Assembly (NCBI GenBank): GCA_003864495.1
Contig: PEDN01001361.1
Span: forward strand, 372,001 to 436,000
DNA from: Nemopilema nomurai
Lineage: Eukaryota > Cnidaria > Scyphozoa > Rhizostomeae > Rhizostomatidae
Direction: 5' to 3'
DNA: 64,000 nt
Under the pieces are notes generated by a model that worked only from the letters and a program-made list of their open reading frames with translations, made no database searches and was not told the DNA's origin. The translations under genes and the position numbers were made by a program. Within the stretch, counting starts at the first letter, position 1. Each line of letters opens with the position of its first letter. Shown here one piece after another: positions 25,201-36,695 of this stretch.

Positions 25201-28200
25201 TTTGTAAAAACGTATTAACGTATACAGCCCTTGCTCATTTCTGTTGTAACTTGTGGCCTTGAAAAGAGGGCTGTATCATAACAAGGTTGCCTGAAAGTCT
25301 TATTTTACCCTTCTTTAGCCTGTTTAAGTTTTAGAGGGTCTAGTGATCTGAGCTCATCAGCAAAAAGGCTTTCTGTTCAGGGGTAGCGACTTAGTTGCCT
25401 TCTACTAAATTAACTTTGAAATAGGGCGAGTAATGTTAATATGTGGTACATTATTATTGCTATTAATATGATAAGGATCCAAAGATTTGTTGTCTCAAGC
25501 CGGATTGTTGTGAAGCAATCTTTGCATCATCTAGAATTAATCAGCATCGTCATCGTAAAAAAATTCATGCTAAAATTTTTGTGTCTAGGGAATATTTTGC
25601 TCTTGTGATGTTCAATAGCAACAACAACGGCTTAATCATACAGTTGCTCAAACTGCCAACTAGCTCCTTTGTGGCTAAGAGAAACAGCGTTAAATAAATC
25701 GTGCCTAAAAGCAGTGTCTTTGAAAACATGTAAGGCATGATCCTGGTCATTTAAATGACGTTGAGTGTAACTTTCACGATCTATCATTCACAAACTTTTC
25801 AGAGATAATATCTAAAGTGCAGTTGAAGACGATACCGCCGTTTAGGCCGATGTTCCCGGAGACAAACGAGGTGCCCCTTGAGTTTATTAACCTCATGGTT
25901 CAGTGCTGGGATGACTTCGAAGAAAAAAGGCCTCCATTCAAGGATATCTTTAAAGTTCTAAAAACACTTGGCCCACGGTGAGCATTTCATCAATTTCTTA
26001 TTTTGCCTATTTAGACCAAGCCTTTTTATTTAGGTCGAATATATATATCTATTAGATGAAAAGCACCCCTTTTCACTAAAGAAGATGTTTGCATTACTTT
26101 GGGTCTACTAATCAGGGTACCATAAGGTCCATGGGGATTAAAATGTTTGCTCTTTAGCTGTAAAAGGTCATTTTAACAGGTCGTATGAATGCCTCACTAT
26201 TTCATGGCAATTTAGCAATTTTTTATTTCACAACTTCTTTCAAGCACGTATGAAGCAACGGTAGACCATTTATCACCAGAACCGTTGTATGAGTCTTGTC
26301 AAAACCTTTCATTTATGCTGGATACACACTATGTACATATATAAAATAGAAGACAGGATAGGGATGAGACATGTTCTCTGTTACTCCGAGTTTCATGTCT
26401 CATTTCAGAGAACATGTCTCATTTCTAGCCTGTCTTCTATTGCTCTGTGCTTTTTGCACATCGAGCACTGTTACGTCAGAGTAGACAAAACAATTTAGAA
26501 TATGTATATATATATATATATATATTTCTGAGATTCTGTGGGGACCTGCTTTTAGCATTATGCAAAGCTGACTTCGCATGCGCAGTTTGAGCACTTTGGC
26601 AGGGTCTCACAACCAACCCGTTAAACTGCCTTGTTGCTCTGACAGCATAGCCCGGGGTGTATCTCAAGCTCTGTGCTGCACTGACGAGCCCACAAAGGGC
26701 GAAACAGTACTGTCTGCAGATTGAGATATATATATATACTTTGGGATTATCCCAAGGCATTCAGGTATTCTATTCAAACTGTTCTACTGAGCAGAAATGG
26801 AATGGCCTTGATTTTGATAGTCCCTCGTGTCATTCTGCTTGTAGAAAATCAACGAATTTAGTTGATCAAATGCTGCTGATGATGGAGAAGTATACAAACA
26901 ATTTAGAAGAACTAGTCAAAGAACGAACAAGACTTTTAGAAGAAGAAAAATTAAAGACCGAGAAACTACTGGAGAAAATGTTGCCACCGTAAGAACTTCT
27001 TCTGTTATTTACCAAAGTTAACATCATCTTCTGCACACATGATTGTGAAGAGGAAATCGTTTCTTAATTTAAAATAATTTAGAACATGCTGCTCACCATT
27101 CATCAGCGCTTCTTTGCAAGGTTTTCTTTAATGGTTTTATCATTAGCCCTATCATTATCCTAACTTATATTCATCGACTTTTATTCCTTATTCAAAATGC
27201 ATTCAAGTTCCTTCTTGCGTAATACCAATGCAGCGTTTATCACGAAGTCATTTTTGCCTAGCTCTGTCGCAGAAGATCTGAAAATGGGCAAACCTGTTCT
27301 GGCGGAGCAGTTCACCCAAGTGACGATATTCTTCAGCGACATTGTTGGCTTCACTGCGCTAGCAGCGGAGAGCAGTCCCATGCAAGTCGTGCAGTTGCTG
27401 AACGATCTCTACAGTGAATTTGACAAGATCATACAGGGTTTCGATGTGTATAAGGTCAGTGGTGGTACCCTTTTCTTTAGCTTGTTCTCTAATAGGAAAA
27501 ATATTTGGGTTTCAAAGGAGATGTGCGTGGAAGGGATCAAGACTCAAAATCTGAAAACATTTTAACGCCTGTATGATCGCCTGTAACGCCTGGTTTCTGT
27601 TATTTGTATTAAACCAATATCGGTAGGGCTAACAGTTGCAAAATTATGGTTAGCTGGGAGGTTCATCCTGAGAAGCAAAAGACGCTGGAAGAAGCTTGCT
27701 CACGGTTACAAATGTGGCCATTATGTTAATAGCCATTACTTTCATGTAGTCGACCAACGACATTTTCACTTGCTTAACTTTGTCCTTCACGTAAGCATGC
27801 AATTTTAGGCGTTGGTTCTTCATGGTTTCCCTATTCGTTCAGGTTAGTTTTTCGTTGCATTTCTAGTAGAAGTCGAGCAGTGAGAGGACATTCAATTAAA
27901 TGAAGCTACGATGCAAATACTTATTATCTTTTGCATTATAAAATGAGTGACATTCTCTGCAGGTAGAGACGATAGGTGATGCCTACATGGTAGTGTCTGG
28001 CTTGCCAAAAAGGAACGGCAAGAATAATGCTGGTGAAATTGCCACCATGGCACTGCACTTGCTGCACGCAGTCAAGTCGTTCCGAGTCCGGCACAAGCCC
28101 AATCTACAATTACAGCTTCGTATTGGCATACACACAGGTAAGTGCGACGCCTTTTGCAAGAAACAATGGAGAACTGAATTACATCAGTCTTCTTTTATTA

Positions 28201-29384
28201 AAATGGGGGGGGGGGTGCTACTAGCCTTTTGAGAGTAGGCTACATTTCCTTTCCTTTAAGGAGGGGGTGCTATTAGCCTTTTGAGAGTAGGCTATTTTTC
28301 TCCTTCTATAAGGAGAAGAAGGAATAGGCTTTATTATAGCAAGGAGTCTTAAATCATTCAGGATAGTAGGTCCCAGCTAAGCCTGTGGAAATTGAAATAC
28401 CGTTTCTGAAGGACTGCCGATGGAAAACCCCTTCTTCCGATCAAAGCATGCGGCATTCATCACTTGATAGCTTCTTCGCATTTCAATGTACTTCGAGCAG
28501 AAAAAGCAATGTTCGCCGTTTTTCGCAGGCAGCTGCGTTGCTGGCGTCGTTGGTTTGACAATGCCGAGGTACTGTCTGTTCGGCGACACCGTGAACTTTG
28601 CGTCGCGTATGGAGTCCAGCGGCCTTGCGCTGCGGATTCACGTCAGCCCGGATTGCAAAGCGGTTCTTGATGACCTGGGCGGCTATCACTTGGAAGAGAG
28701 AGGACCAGTCACCATGAAGGTACCGGTTCTTGACACGTGTATGCTCTTCTAGGGGTGCATTCTAAGCAATTTAGAGCCAATTCATGTCAACTGGTGTTTT
28801 GACACAGAGACCTTTGCCGCCTCTTCATGGTCAATGCCTCCTGCTTTTTCTCACTGCAGTTGTTTTCATTGAGGAATTTAGAACCATAGAGCCATGGAAC
28901 ATGAGCTAGGTAGCATGGAGCCCATAAGAGGCTAGGAAGCTCCTGGTTTTAAATTAACCCCTTGGACATGTTGCTAGCGATGCTGGCTTTTTGAACACCT
29001 TGCATAAGATGCCCATAGTTTGAATGCGTATACTGTCAAAGTGATTGATTGACGTTACCTGTGTATTCAGTTATAAGAGTAGATCCCATCAAATGATGGT
29101 ATTTGGTATTGTCACATTTGTTATTATGTTGCAAGACTGCAATGTGAGTTATTGCACCGTGAAAAATTGTCTGTTGCTACAATATAATGGTATTATTGTG
29201 TTCAACGCATTTTTATGTATTGATCGAGACTTCTTTTAACTATCTGATAAGTTTCAATTCTTGTCTATTTTCACAGGGCAAGGGAACAGTCACTACCTAT
29301 TTCTTGGTTGGTAAAGAGAACTTTAATCTCTCCCTTCCAGACCTAACCCGTGCTGCGGGCCTTTCAGATCATGAATTCAAGTAG
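16269..29384 (+). CDS. Receptor-type (natriuretic peptide receptor-like) guanylate cyclase, 17 exons
   Basis: Makes cGMP from GTP in response to an extracellular ligand; single-pass plasma membrane protein. Exons: 16269-16944, 17149-17441, 18032-18167, 18757-18975, 19227-19314, 19919-20030, 20709-20867, 21504-21608, 21950-22021, 23138-23297, 25053-25199, 25803-25977, 26845-26988, 27262-27454, 27963-28137, 28529-28719, 29277-29384. All junctions are GT-AG and in phase, giving 1,050 residues, close to vertebrate GC-A/GC-B. Order: signal peptide (about 1-22), ANF-receptor ectodomain (to about 440), membrane segment 447-467, kinase-homology domain (about 510-780), coiled dimerisation helix (about 782-828), cyclase domain (about 829-1010). 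The kinase-homology HRD is HGN (632-634), as in pseudokinase receptors; DFG is kept (652-654). Metal aspartates D855 and D899, guanine-selecting E895 and C967, and N974/R978 are all present, so it should be active. The ligand is unknown. Exon edges are my reading, without transcript support. Confidence 0.9.
19484..19656 (-). mobile_element. tRNA-derived SINE, copy 2 (in cyclase intron 5)
   Basis: Read on the - strand this matches the SINE at 3733-3998: CCAAGGGTCCGTGGTTCG, then TAATTCCAG.CATAAGGAATC, CACGAGGTGT, GAGGAAGGACCAGG and the hairpin AGGACACTG/CAGTGTCCT (19505-19513 with 19535-19543). The A-box region is decayed and the B box is damaged just after GGTTCG, so this copy is older or was never functional. 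It lies wholly within the intron at 19315-19918. Confidence 0.75.
22106..22930. repeat. Minisatellite in cyclase intron 9
   Basis: About 800 bp of degenerate tandem units. The basic form is the 20-mer TCGATCTTCCCATCAATCTA; a 24-bp form carries an extra TTCC. Both mix freely. A higher-order block containing TCTATGGATCTACCCATCAA recurs at about 22237, 22361 and 22441. Units of 24 bp are multiples of three, which explains long spurious open frames across the array. Confidence 0.95.
23970..24060. repeat. Two about-38-bp repeats in cyclase intron 10
   Basis: Two near-identical copies starting TTCATTTCTGA.TAGTATTC and ending TTTATCGAG, separated by about 15 bp that repeat part of the unit (TATTCTTGAACTTC). 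Confidence 0.8.
26346..26440 (+). ncRNA. Pre-miRNA-like hairpin in cyclase intron 12 (candidate)
   Basis: Arms at 26346-26380 and 26406-26440, each 35 nt, are reverse complements at 32 positions. In RNA transcribed from the + strand, two of the three differences are G-U wobbles and one is an A-G mismatch, so about 34 of 35 pairs can form around a 25-nt loop. Size and pairing resemble a microRNA precursor; the near-perfect stem also fits a tiny MITE or a recent inverted duplication. The loop repeats CATGTCTCATTTC from the right arm, which hints at a duplication origin. An AT dinucleotide tract lies about 65 nt downstream. The structure is directly visible; expression is unknown. Confidence 0.4.
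26498..26526. repeat. AT dinucleotide microsatellite
   Basis: A run of alternating TA within cyclase intron 12. A shorter TA tract lies near 26726-26740. Confidence 0.9.
28204..28318. repeat. Tandem duplication in cyclase intron 15
   Basis: Two copies of about 50-57 bp, each with GGGGGTGCTA.TAGCC and TTTTGAGAGTAGGCTA followed by a pyrimidine tract. The first begins with a G homopolymer. Confidence 0.85.
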
Positions 29385-29552
29385 AATTCGATATTTCTGA
29401 GCAGTTTATATTGTAGTTTGTAGGAACAGTGGCGTGGCAGTTTCAGATCAGTCGAGAGAATTAGCCTCAAATCGAGTTGATTGATGTACCAATGTACTGT
29501 CTGGGTTTGCAAAAACAAATTAAATTAAACAATTGCACATTTAGTCGTTTCA

Positions 29553-29558
29553 AATAAA
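29553..29558 (+). terminator. Candidate polyadenylation signal of the cyclase gene
   Basis: AATAAA 169 nt after the stop codon at 29384, the first canonical signal downstream. Cleavage would fall shortly after it. Confidence 0.6.
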
Positions 29559-29599
29559 GAAGATCAGTCTTTTCTCAAGTCACTCAAACACCCACCACT

Positions 29600-29618
29600 C
29601 CCCCCCCCCCCCCCCCCC
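29600..29618. repeat. Poly-C tract, 19 nt
   Basis: An uninterrupted C run just after the candidate polyadenylation site. Homopolymer length may be inexact in the assembly. Confidence 0.9.
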
Positions 29619-32600
29619 AACCTTGGACTTTCAAGGTTCTCACGAGTGCCTAACAATCAACCAGATTATTAATTTGTCTCTTATCTGTACTGTTTCCATT
29701 GGAATAATTTATATAGTATAACTAGAGGGCGTAGAATTTTTATGTTTTCGACTACTAGTTAATAGGTTTTCAAGATTCGTGTAAAAACTAGAATCATTCG
29801 TTAGTGAAATGTTAAAGACCACTATTATTATTAGCTGGGATGCACTGATGGAAATTTATGCAGGCGGAGATATTTCAATCTTTGTTTTGTAAATTAATTG
29901 TACTTCTTTAACACGCTACACGCCGACATTTCATATATTTCTATAAAGCTTTCTTGTCAAAACTGAAAAAACGACCACGATCATACCTTGTCAAAAGTCA
30001 GTTAGAAACGTGACCTGACGAGCCAGGAGATATCGATTAAGAAGACCAAAGTGTTCAGCAAAATCAGCTGGTCATTGCATTGAAATGTGTTTCGGTGCTT
30101 AATTGTGCATTACTTTCTCTTTCATGGCCCTTCTTAGGAGCAACCCATTCAAGGCTGTTGAGGTCACAATGCATCACATTTGCCATTCTCTCTTTGTCCT
30201 TGATGCACCTTTTGTTTAAAATGTTTATACTACATATTGACCATTTCTTCGTATGGTTTTGGTAGCATCATATTGTCTCTGGCAACAGTTTTTTAGGCTT
30301 TAGATGGTTGTAATTATTGTAAATAAGATGAGAAAAATAAGGAAGCGGTCTGTCCTTAACCTATGAACATGTCTCTTTTATGTTTATCTGTATCTAGTGA
30401 ATATTCATCATATCCTAATGACGACTTTGGCAAGATAAACCCGATGTAACTATTGTATTTACATTATCATTATCTGCGAGTTCTTAAGTGAACTCAAGTT
30501 TTGTCCTAAAGACAGATAATACCTGTAGCTTAGATGAAACATTTTGCATTGATTCTTCACCTATCTACCTAGCGTTTTGCTGATTTTTTTTACAAAAAGC
30601 TCTTGAATTTCCACAAACTACTTAGCGAAGAAATGTGATGCGAGAAAACTTTCTCCTGATGATGTCTACCATGTCTGGCAAAAAGTAATTAAGCAATCGT
30701 TCAGCTAGTTATGTTCTTTGCATATAATCCAAAGGATGTACCATACTTCTATATGCTTCCTTGTTGCATTGGTTTAGTTCATATATTGGTTTAGGTAAAT
30801 TCTGACTATTTCAAATGAATATTTGAACGCATCTGCTTTTGTTTAGTAGCAGACTATCTAACTCAAAATCAAACAGAATTTCAGAATACCAAAATACTGG
30901 CCCTCTTAAAATTTTTTCGTCGAGATCCTCTATAACAAGTCTTTATTCAAGAAGGAATAAAACTAGCAGCTCGAAAGGCAATAGATTTCATTACCAAATG
31001 CAACTGTGATTTAAAAGTAGTCATCTGGCGCTTTTCAAGTCAATTTGTAAGAGAAAGTTTATTGTGCACTTTTATGTAAGTTTTATTGTTGAAAACAGAC
31101 AAAAAGCAGAGAATTCGCAATTCTTCTCCTTGCATCCAAAGTGTATCATTGGGAGCTATTGCTGCAAACTGGAGTTCCACATAAGTTGACGTCAGAGGCA
31201 ACAACCACAACCCCATGTGACACAGTGAAAAATGGTAGCACGCCCAAGGCAGATTTACTGCAGGTTACCATTGTATGTTTTTATAGCAAGATAAATGGTA
31301 ATGAGGTAAGAGCAAGATAATATCCGAATTATTGTCGTGGTCTTGTTATTTTCATTGGAAGGTCCTTTTTCTAGCCTCGAGTAGATGTTGAATTTCAGTT
31401 CCCGTAAACCCACGCCGGCTTTCCCAACACGTCCAACAACTGCAGACTTGAATCTATATCCACTTTATTCATACATTAGATCAACATTTCCTACCTGAAA
31501 AACAAGGTCAACCCTTTTGAAAATTGAAGCCTTTCCTCGGTTTATTAGATCATTTCACTATCTTGCAGCGATCAATCTCCAGAGTCGTTATAGAGCACTG
31601 GATTCTATATAGTCTTTACCAATGCCAAGTACCATTTGCTCCACTTCTTTTTGGGAAGTATTCAGAGCTTTCTGTGCTCCCAGCAGTCACAACTGTGCAC
31701 TAAATAGTCATAATTTTTTGTTTACAAAACTTTGTAATTCATCATTTGCAAAAGATATGAAAGTTTTACAATGTTATTGCATATCACCACTCTTTATCAT
31801 TTGTCTGCTTTGTGCTTCGTTAATGAGTGTAAAATTGAATGATTGTTGATTCAATCCAATTCCTATTTGAACCAAGTATCATCTTCAGTTTTTAAATATG
31901 AAAAGCAGGACAATATGTCACAACTAGATCACAATTTAGCAAAGAATCTCACAAAGAATCTCAAGAAACTTCTACAACCTTCAATCTTTGATTCTAGGTT
32001 TTCTTTTTGATCCAAAGAAAACACCAAACTGAAATTTTGAGTCAACAAGCAAAAAGAAATCACTCAGCCAACTTAGTAGACATTTTCTGGGTTCTCCAAA
32101 CTGCAGGTCAAGAATCGCACTGCAATGTCTGTTAGGAGACATATTGAAATGACAATGACATGATAAAAAAATTTGCTCTTTTGCCAAATAGATTGTTTTC
32201 AACTTGTGCTGATACCTTTTCAACTTCTGACCCTGTTACAATCTTCACTTATTGATTCTAGGTTTTCTTCTTCAAATTAGTAGACATTTTCTGGGTTCCC
32301 CAGGCTGTAGGTGAAGAATACATAAACCCTATGGAGGGATCCAGATGCTATTTTAAACAGTGCTTGCGTAAAGTCATTTTCTGTTTTCCTGAAAAGACAA
32401 AATGTCAAATATCAAAATAACTATTTCTAGAAATCTTTGTTTTTTTTCTAGTTTCCTAATGGAACATTATGTGACAATTAAATGAGTAGTCAAGTGTGTT
32501 GTCAAGAAGGAGTCAATTCTTCATGCTGTTCAGATAGGCCTTGGACAAGGCATAGAGACACTTTGGAAGTGGAAGGCGATCTCCTGAGAAGAAATGGCAA

Positions 32601-33551
32601 GTTTGGACAAGTGGGAAGAAAAAACATCTTTCATCCTACGTTCAACTTGTGATGTGGTAAGCTATGGCATACTTATCTGAGGTTACCACAATCTAGAACA
32701 ATTCTATATGGATTATCTTACACATATGATCATTTCGTCCACTCAGAAATGACATGACATTAGTCATTGCTTTGTTAAAACATTTTCTTCACGTAAAACA
32801 ACCTACTGCTATGTTTTCATTTTTGGCCCAACAGATTGCAAGTTGTGCGAAAGAAGGACACCATACAGAACGACATACAGGTGGAAGTGTACCAGAAAAG
32901 TATCAGCATGTTCTTTATGTCCTCAGGATTGCCTATGATTGCTTTTCACTTAAATCTTGCTTTGAAGTCATGTCTCGAAACCCAAAGAACAAAATTGTCA
33001 TACATGTCATTTGAGAGTCTGTCAGAGCCTGTTCGCATGAAATTCAAACATAGAATTCTAAAAATGGATGGGTCGTCGGAAGAAATTGGAACCTTTACGG
33101 ACTGACAGTGCGCATTTGATGGCATATCTGTAGATTCAGGTGATTTCAAATGGTGTCATCAGGCAATGCTAGTCGATAACACGTTGCTTGGACTCATTGT
33201 GTGATGACATGTCATGTTCACCAGAAATTGGAAAACGGTAATTGCTCGGTGGTTTGAGAATCGCAATTTTCAACAGAGACACGGCTGTTTCTGTCGTCCG
33301 TACCTACCCGGTCATAGCACCTTTGTCGGTCATTGGTAAGCTTTTGACAAGTTCTACAGGTGCCAAGAGTACACAGATAGTGTTCAAAACTTCAATGACG
33401 TATTGCTGTTATGGTTCTACATTTGCGGATACTTGCGCGAAGCCGCCAAGAGGCCTCATCTGCAATATACTTGCAGGAACACACAATATGCGCCTGAATA
33501 ACCAGACCATATTGGATGCTTACAACCACTTTGAGGCGTTAAGTGAACGTA
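29619..33551. other. Intergenic, no gene recognised
   Basis: AT-rich DNA between the cyclase and the hAT element. Open frames near 32754-33105 and 33242-33640 show no domain, and the latter runs into the hAT left end, so it is a chance frame. A partial duplication sits at 31985-32320. Confidence 0.5.
31985..32320. repeat. Diverged direct duplication
   Basis: GATTCTAGGTTTTCTT and TTAGTAGACATTTTCTGGGT occur in the same order in 31985-32125 and again in 32250-32320. The second copy lacks about 60 bp between the two blocks. Confidence 0.7.
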
Positions 33552-33932
33552 CCTACGAGCAGGGACGCCTGCTGGAGATAAGGGCAGGAGGGGCAGTGCT
33601 GGTGCTGAGGGCAAATCGTAGAATTTTTCCATTAAAATAATCGAAAATTCGTTGGGTTGAAGTGGGTGTTGGTACGTTATAAAATATTGGTATGTTCCAC
33701 CCATACAATTTTGACACTATTCTCGATACAAGTGGGTACAAAATGGCTTTATTCGCAACGTTTGGTTTATGAAATTTAAATGATCATGGTGATTTAAATG
33801 GTTGGAAAATTCTGATTTCTAAGTCTAAATAATCTAAACCTAAATTAAGTCGAAATAATCCGGGGTTGCAGGATCATTGAAAGTGAAGAGGCAAATGATA
33901 ATCACAATAAGCAAAAGCAGATCAAATAGTTG

Positions 33933-33938
33933 TTTATT
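33933..33938 (-). terminator. Candidate polyadenylation signal of the hAT transposase
   Basis: TTTATT on the + strand, hence AATAAA on the coding strand, 57 nt beyond the transposase stop and inside the element. Confidence 0.5.
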
Positions 33939-33994
33939 CCAGTGGTTTAAAAAAGTCAGTTTTGTATGAGACGCCATTGGTTTTTCAAAGTTTG

Positions 33995-36373
33995 TTATTG
34001 TCTTCCGAAAAATAACTGTCTCTGGTCATTCTTTCTTGCAAACTCCCCTGCAATTCTTTCAACGTCAATTCCATCAATTTCCTCTTTGTGCATATTTGCA
34101 AAGATTACGTTGTTTAAATGGTTTGCACCACTTGTTGAACGTATCCAAGACTTGAGTCTTCTCATTGCACTGAATATTCTCTCTGCAGAGGCTGAGGACA
34201 GTGGGATGGTCATGTACAGGCGAATCAGACTGACAAGTGCTGGCATACATTCTTTACTCGCCGGTTGTGCATTCATAACTTCAGCAACTGTTCTCACTTT
34301 AGTTACCTTTCTGATCTTGTTAGGGATGTCCGCCCTGCTATTATGCATTCTCAAAAGAAGATGGACCTCATCCAAATTTTCGGCAAGAGAAAATGCATCT
34401 AAACCATCAAAGCGGGTGGTTATTGCATCGACAATGAATGATCTGCTCTCGATTCGCTCCCCATTAATTGAGCCAAGGATTAGATACTCAATCTGTTTCA
34501 AGATTCCCAAATCTTTCTGGTTGAACCTCTCATCTGCTGACACTGTTACCAAGTCTATGACTTCAAAGTAAAGTCGTCTGAGTTCGGACTTACTCTTGCT
34601 GACAGATGGAACACCACCTAATTTCTCTGCCGTGTCAATCAGCATGTCGTTATCGTCAAGCCGTTTAGGTATTTTCCTACTTCTCCCCTCTGAAGCTTCA
34701 TTCGCTCTGGATACCATTTCCATGGTCTCGACCTTTTTGATAAGTCTTTCAAACTCTGCATCATTTCTGAGCTCCTTCATTCTTATGTCGACCTTCTTGA
34801 TGCAAAAAAGAGCTAACTCTGCAGTTAAGTCGACTCGCTGCAAGTTTCTTGAAAGATCCTCAAATACTGACAGGAGTTCGTAAAAAACTGTAAGGCCAAA
34901 CACGCGATTAAAGCTTGATAAGTCCTTTTTCAATTTTTTAGCTTTCGCTTTTACCACCTCGGTAACTGATTTATCCTCCTTAAGTTTCTGGAGTACTTCC
35001 AAGAGAGCAAGTCTTTTGTCTACTATTATCTTTGCCGCTCTCCCTCTTGTGGTCCACCTAGTCACTGACAAATTTTGCAACCTTTGCGTTTTTGTGTTGG
35101 TGTTGTCATCTTCATCAGTTTGCAACTCTTCAAAAAGCATGATTCTTTTAGGGGAGACACCTGCAAGCGCATAAAGATCTTGACACATCAGCGTTGCGTT
35201 CGCAAACAGTGAGCTTTTGGCAATGGCATCTCTGATAATCAGGTCATTGCAGTGTGCTAGACAGTGAATGTAAACTGATTGACCATTTGTATATTCATTG
35301 ATCAGGCGTCCCAGTTTGACCATCGCTGAAGCTCCATCAAATGAACAGCCTGTAAGCATGTTTGGTGAAAGCCTGCATCTAATCAGCGTATCCTTTATCA
35401 CCTTAAAAAGTTGTTCTGCGGAAATACCCTCCTCACATTCGCGTATTCCAATAAAGTACTCTTTGACAACAAAGTCTTTTGTACATGCCCTTAGTGTAAT
35501 AGACATTTGCTCCTTTTTACTAACATCTGTGGCTTCATCAGCGATCAACGCAAAGTACCCGTTTCCTCTTATCTCCTCCAAAACTTTCATCCTCGCTTCC
35601 AAGACCAGCATTTGCTCTTGCTCCGATAGAATAGCGTGGCCAAAGTACGATCTTGATTTCAGGAAAAATCTAAGATTTTCATCTGTTCGTGATTTGTCCA
35701 AATTAAACTGGAAAATATTTGAATTGGTGTCGTCCCTTCCTCTTATAGCAGCTCCTTGCCTTAACAAAGTTTTCAATGTAAAAAGGTGTGATATCAGTCC
35801 ATTGAACCTTCGGTCTTGCTGTTCCGAATTCTGTTTGTCAAGTTGCACGGATATATCTGGGATGCCTTGTCTTCTGCTTTCTGTATCAGCTTCTCGGTGC
35901 GGTTTTGATGCAGCATGGTCTCGAAATTTTTCCACTGCCTTTTTCCAGTTATTAAAGCCTTCTGCTTCACTCTTGTATACAAAGGGTGACTTTTCTTTCT
36001 GTTTGAATGCCGAGCAAAGTTGGCAAAAAACAGCCTTCTTCTGACGATGATAGAAAAGCCAATCAAACTGCGATAACCAGGCAGGGAAAAATGATCTTCC
36101 CTTTGACTTGCTGGCTTCTCTGTCTTGGTCATTAAATTGCAGTTCTTCTTTGACCCATAGCTCTCCAAGAATTTCCTCATTCGAAGCTTTCTGAGGACAC
36201 TGAGACACGTCATCCTCTTTTGAAATACTCGGCTCTGTTTTCTCGCTGCTGTCCTCTGTCACAGCCTTTGTCGTTTTTTGAAAAAAGTTTCCGATATTCG
36301 TCTGTCCTGGCTCTTGAGAAACCTTTTTAATCTGTTTTATTTTCTCATTCTCTACACGACCCGAGCGTGGCAT
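33995..36373 (-). CDS. hAT transposase, ZMYM1-like, intact
   Basis: Cut-and-paste DNA transposase, 792 residues in one exon, acting in the nucleus on the ends of its own element. A basic, Ser/Glu-rich N-terminus (1-90) precedes a TTF-type zinc finger (about 95-160: FPAWLSQFDWL, CQLC at 117-120, H153, H159). A DUF4371-type RNase-H-like core follows, with D279 in LIADEATD and D346 in CSFDGASAM, then CLAHCNDL (371-378), an inserted helical region (about 430-680) and the C-terminal hAT dimerisation motif with SSASAERIFSAMRRLKSWIR from 726. E731 is the likely third acidic residue. The family is known from animals as zinc finger MYM-type 1-like proteins, many of them transposons. No stop or frameshift interrupts it. 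A domesticated host gene is possible, but intact ends and target duplication argue for a mobile copy. Confidence 0.92.
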   Translation of the reverse strand: MPRSGRVENEKIKQIKKVSQEPGQTNIGNFFQKTTKAVTEDSSEKTEPSISKEDDVSQCPQKASNEEILGELWVKEELQFNDQDREASKSKGRSFFPAWLSQFDWLFYHRQKKAVFCQLCSAFKQKEKSPFVYKSEAEGFNNWKKAVEKFRDHAASKPHREADTESRRQGIPDISVQLDKQNSEQQDRRFNGLISHLFTLKTLLRQGAAIRGRDDTNSNIFQFNLDKSRTDENLRFFLKSRSYFGHAILSEQEQMLVLEARMKVLEEIRGNGYFALIADEATDVSKKEQMSITLRACTKDFVVKEYFIGIRECEEGISAEQLFKVIKDTLIRCRLSPNMLTGCSFDGASAMVKLGRLINEYTNGQSVYIHCLAHCNDLIIRDAIAKSSLFANATLMCQDLYALAGVSPKRIMLFEELQTDEDDNTNTKTQRLQNLSVTRWTTRGRAAKIIVDKRLALLEVLQKLKEDKSVTEVVKAKAKKLKKDLSSFNRVFGLTVFYELLSVFEDLSRNLQRVDLTAELALFCIKKVDIRMKELRNDAEFERLIKKVETMEMVSRANEASEGRSRKIPKRLDDNDMLIDTAEKLGGVPSVSKSKSELRRLYFEVIDLVTVSADERFNQKDLGILKQIEYLILGSINGERIESRSFIVDAITTRFDGLDAFSLAENLDEVHLLLRMHNSRADIPNKIRKVTKVRTVAEVMNAQPASKECMPALVSLIRLYMTIPLSSASAERIFSAMRRLKSWIRSTSGANHLNNVIFANMHKEEIDGIDVERIAGEFARKNDQRQLFFGRQ

Positions 36374-36647
36374 GATTTTCCTTTAAAACGGCAGAAAGTT
36401 TGCAAGCTGAATGTATTTTCTCCTGTTCTCAGTTGGCAAGACTGCCCAGCAGCTTTTCAGGTCTAATGAGGTTTCCATGGTCTATTGTCAACACAGAAGC
36501 CATATTCTATCAACACCTAAGTTAGTCACAGTCTCTTTGAAAAGGTAATAGTCAGGAACAAAACAAAACAGCGACGAGAATCCAATGTTATGTTTTCATA
36601 ATTTTAGGATAAAAATAAGTTGAATCTTATTTATAGTTATAATTTGC

Positions 36648-36695
36648 CCCGGCATACAGGCTTCATTTTCCCCTGATGAAGCCCTGTGTGCCGGG
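36648..36695. repeat. Subterminal hairpin in the hAT element
   Basis: CCCGGCATACAGGCTTCAT and ATGAAGCCCTGTGTGCCGGG are nearly complementary across about 10 nt. It lies between the transposase start and the right end, a usual place for transposase-binding sites. Confidence 0.75.

Noticed and set aside
33242..33640. A 132-codon + strand open frame
   Set aside because: It crosses the left boundary and target duplication of the hAT element, so it is a chance fusion of unrelated DNA.
35298..36044. A 248-codon + strand open frame
   Set aside because: Antisense shadow of the intact hAT transposase.
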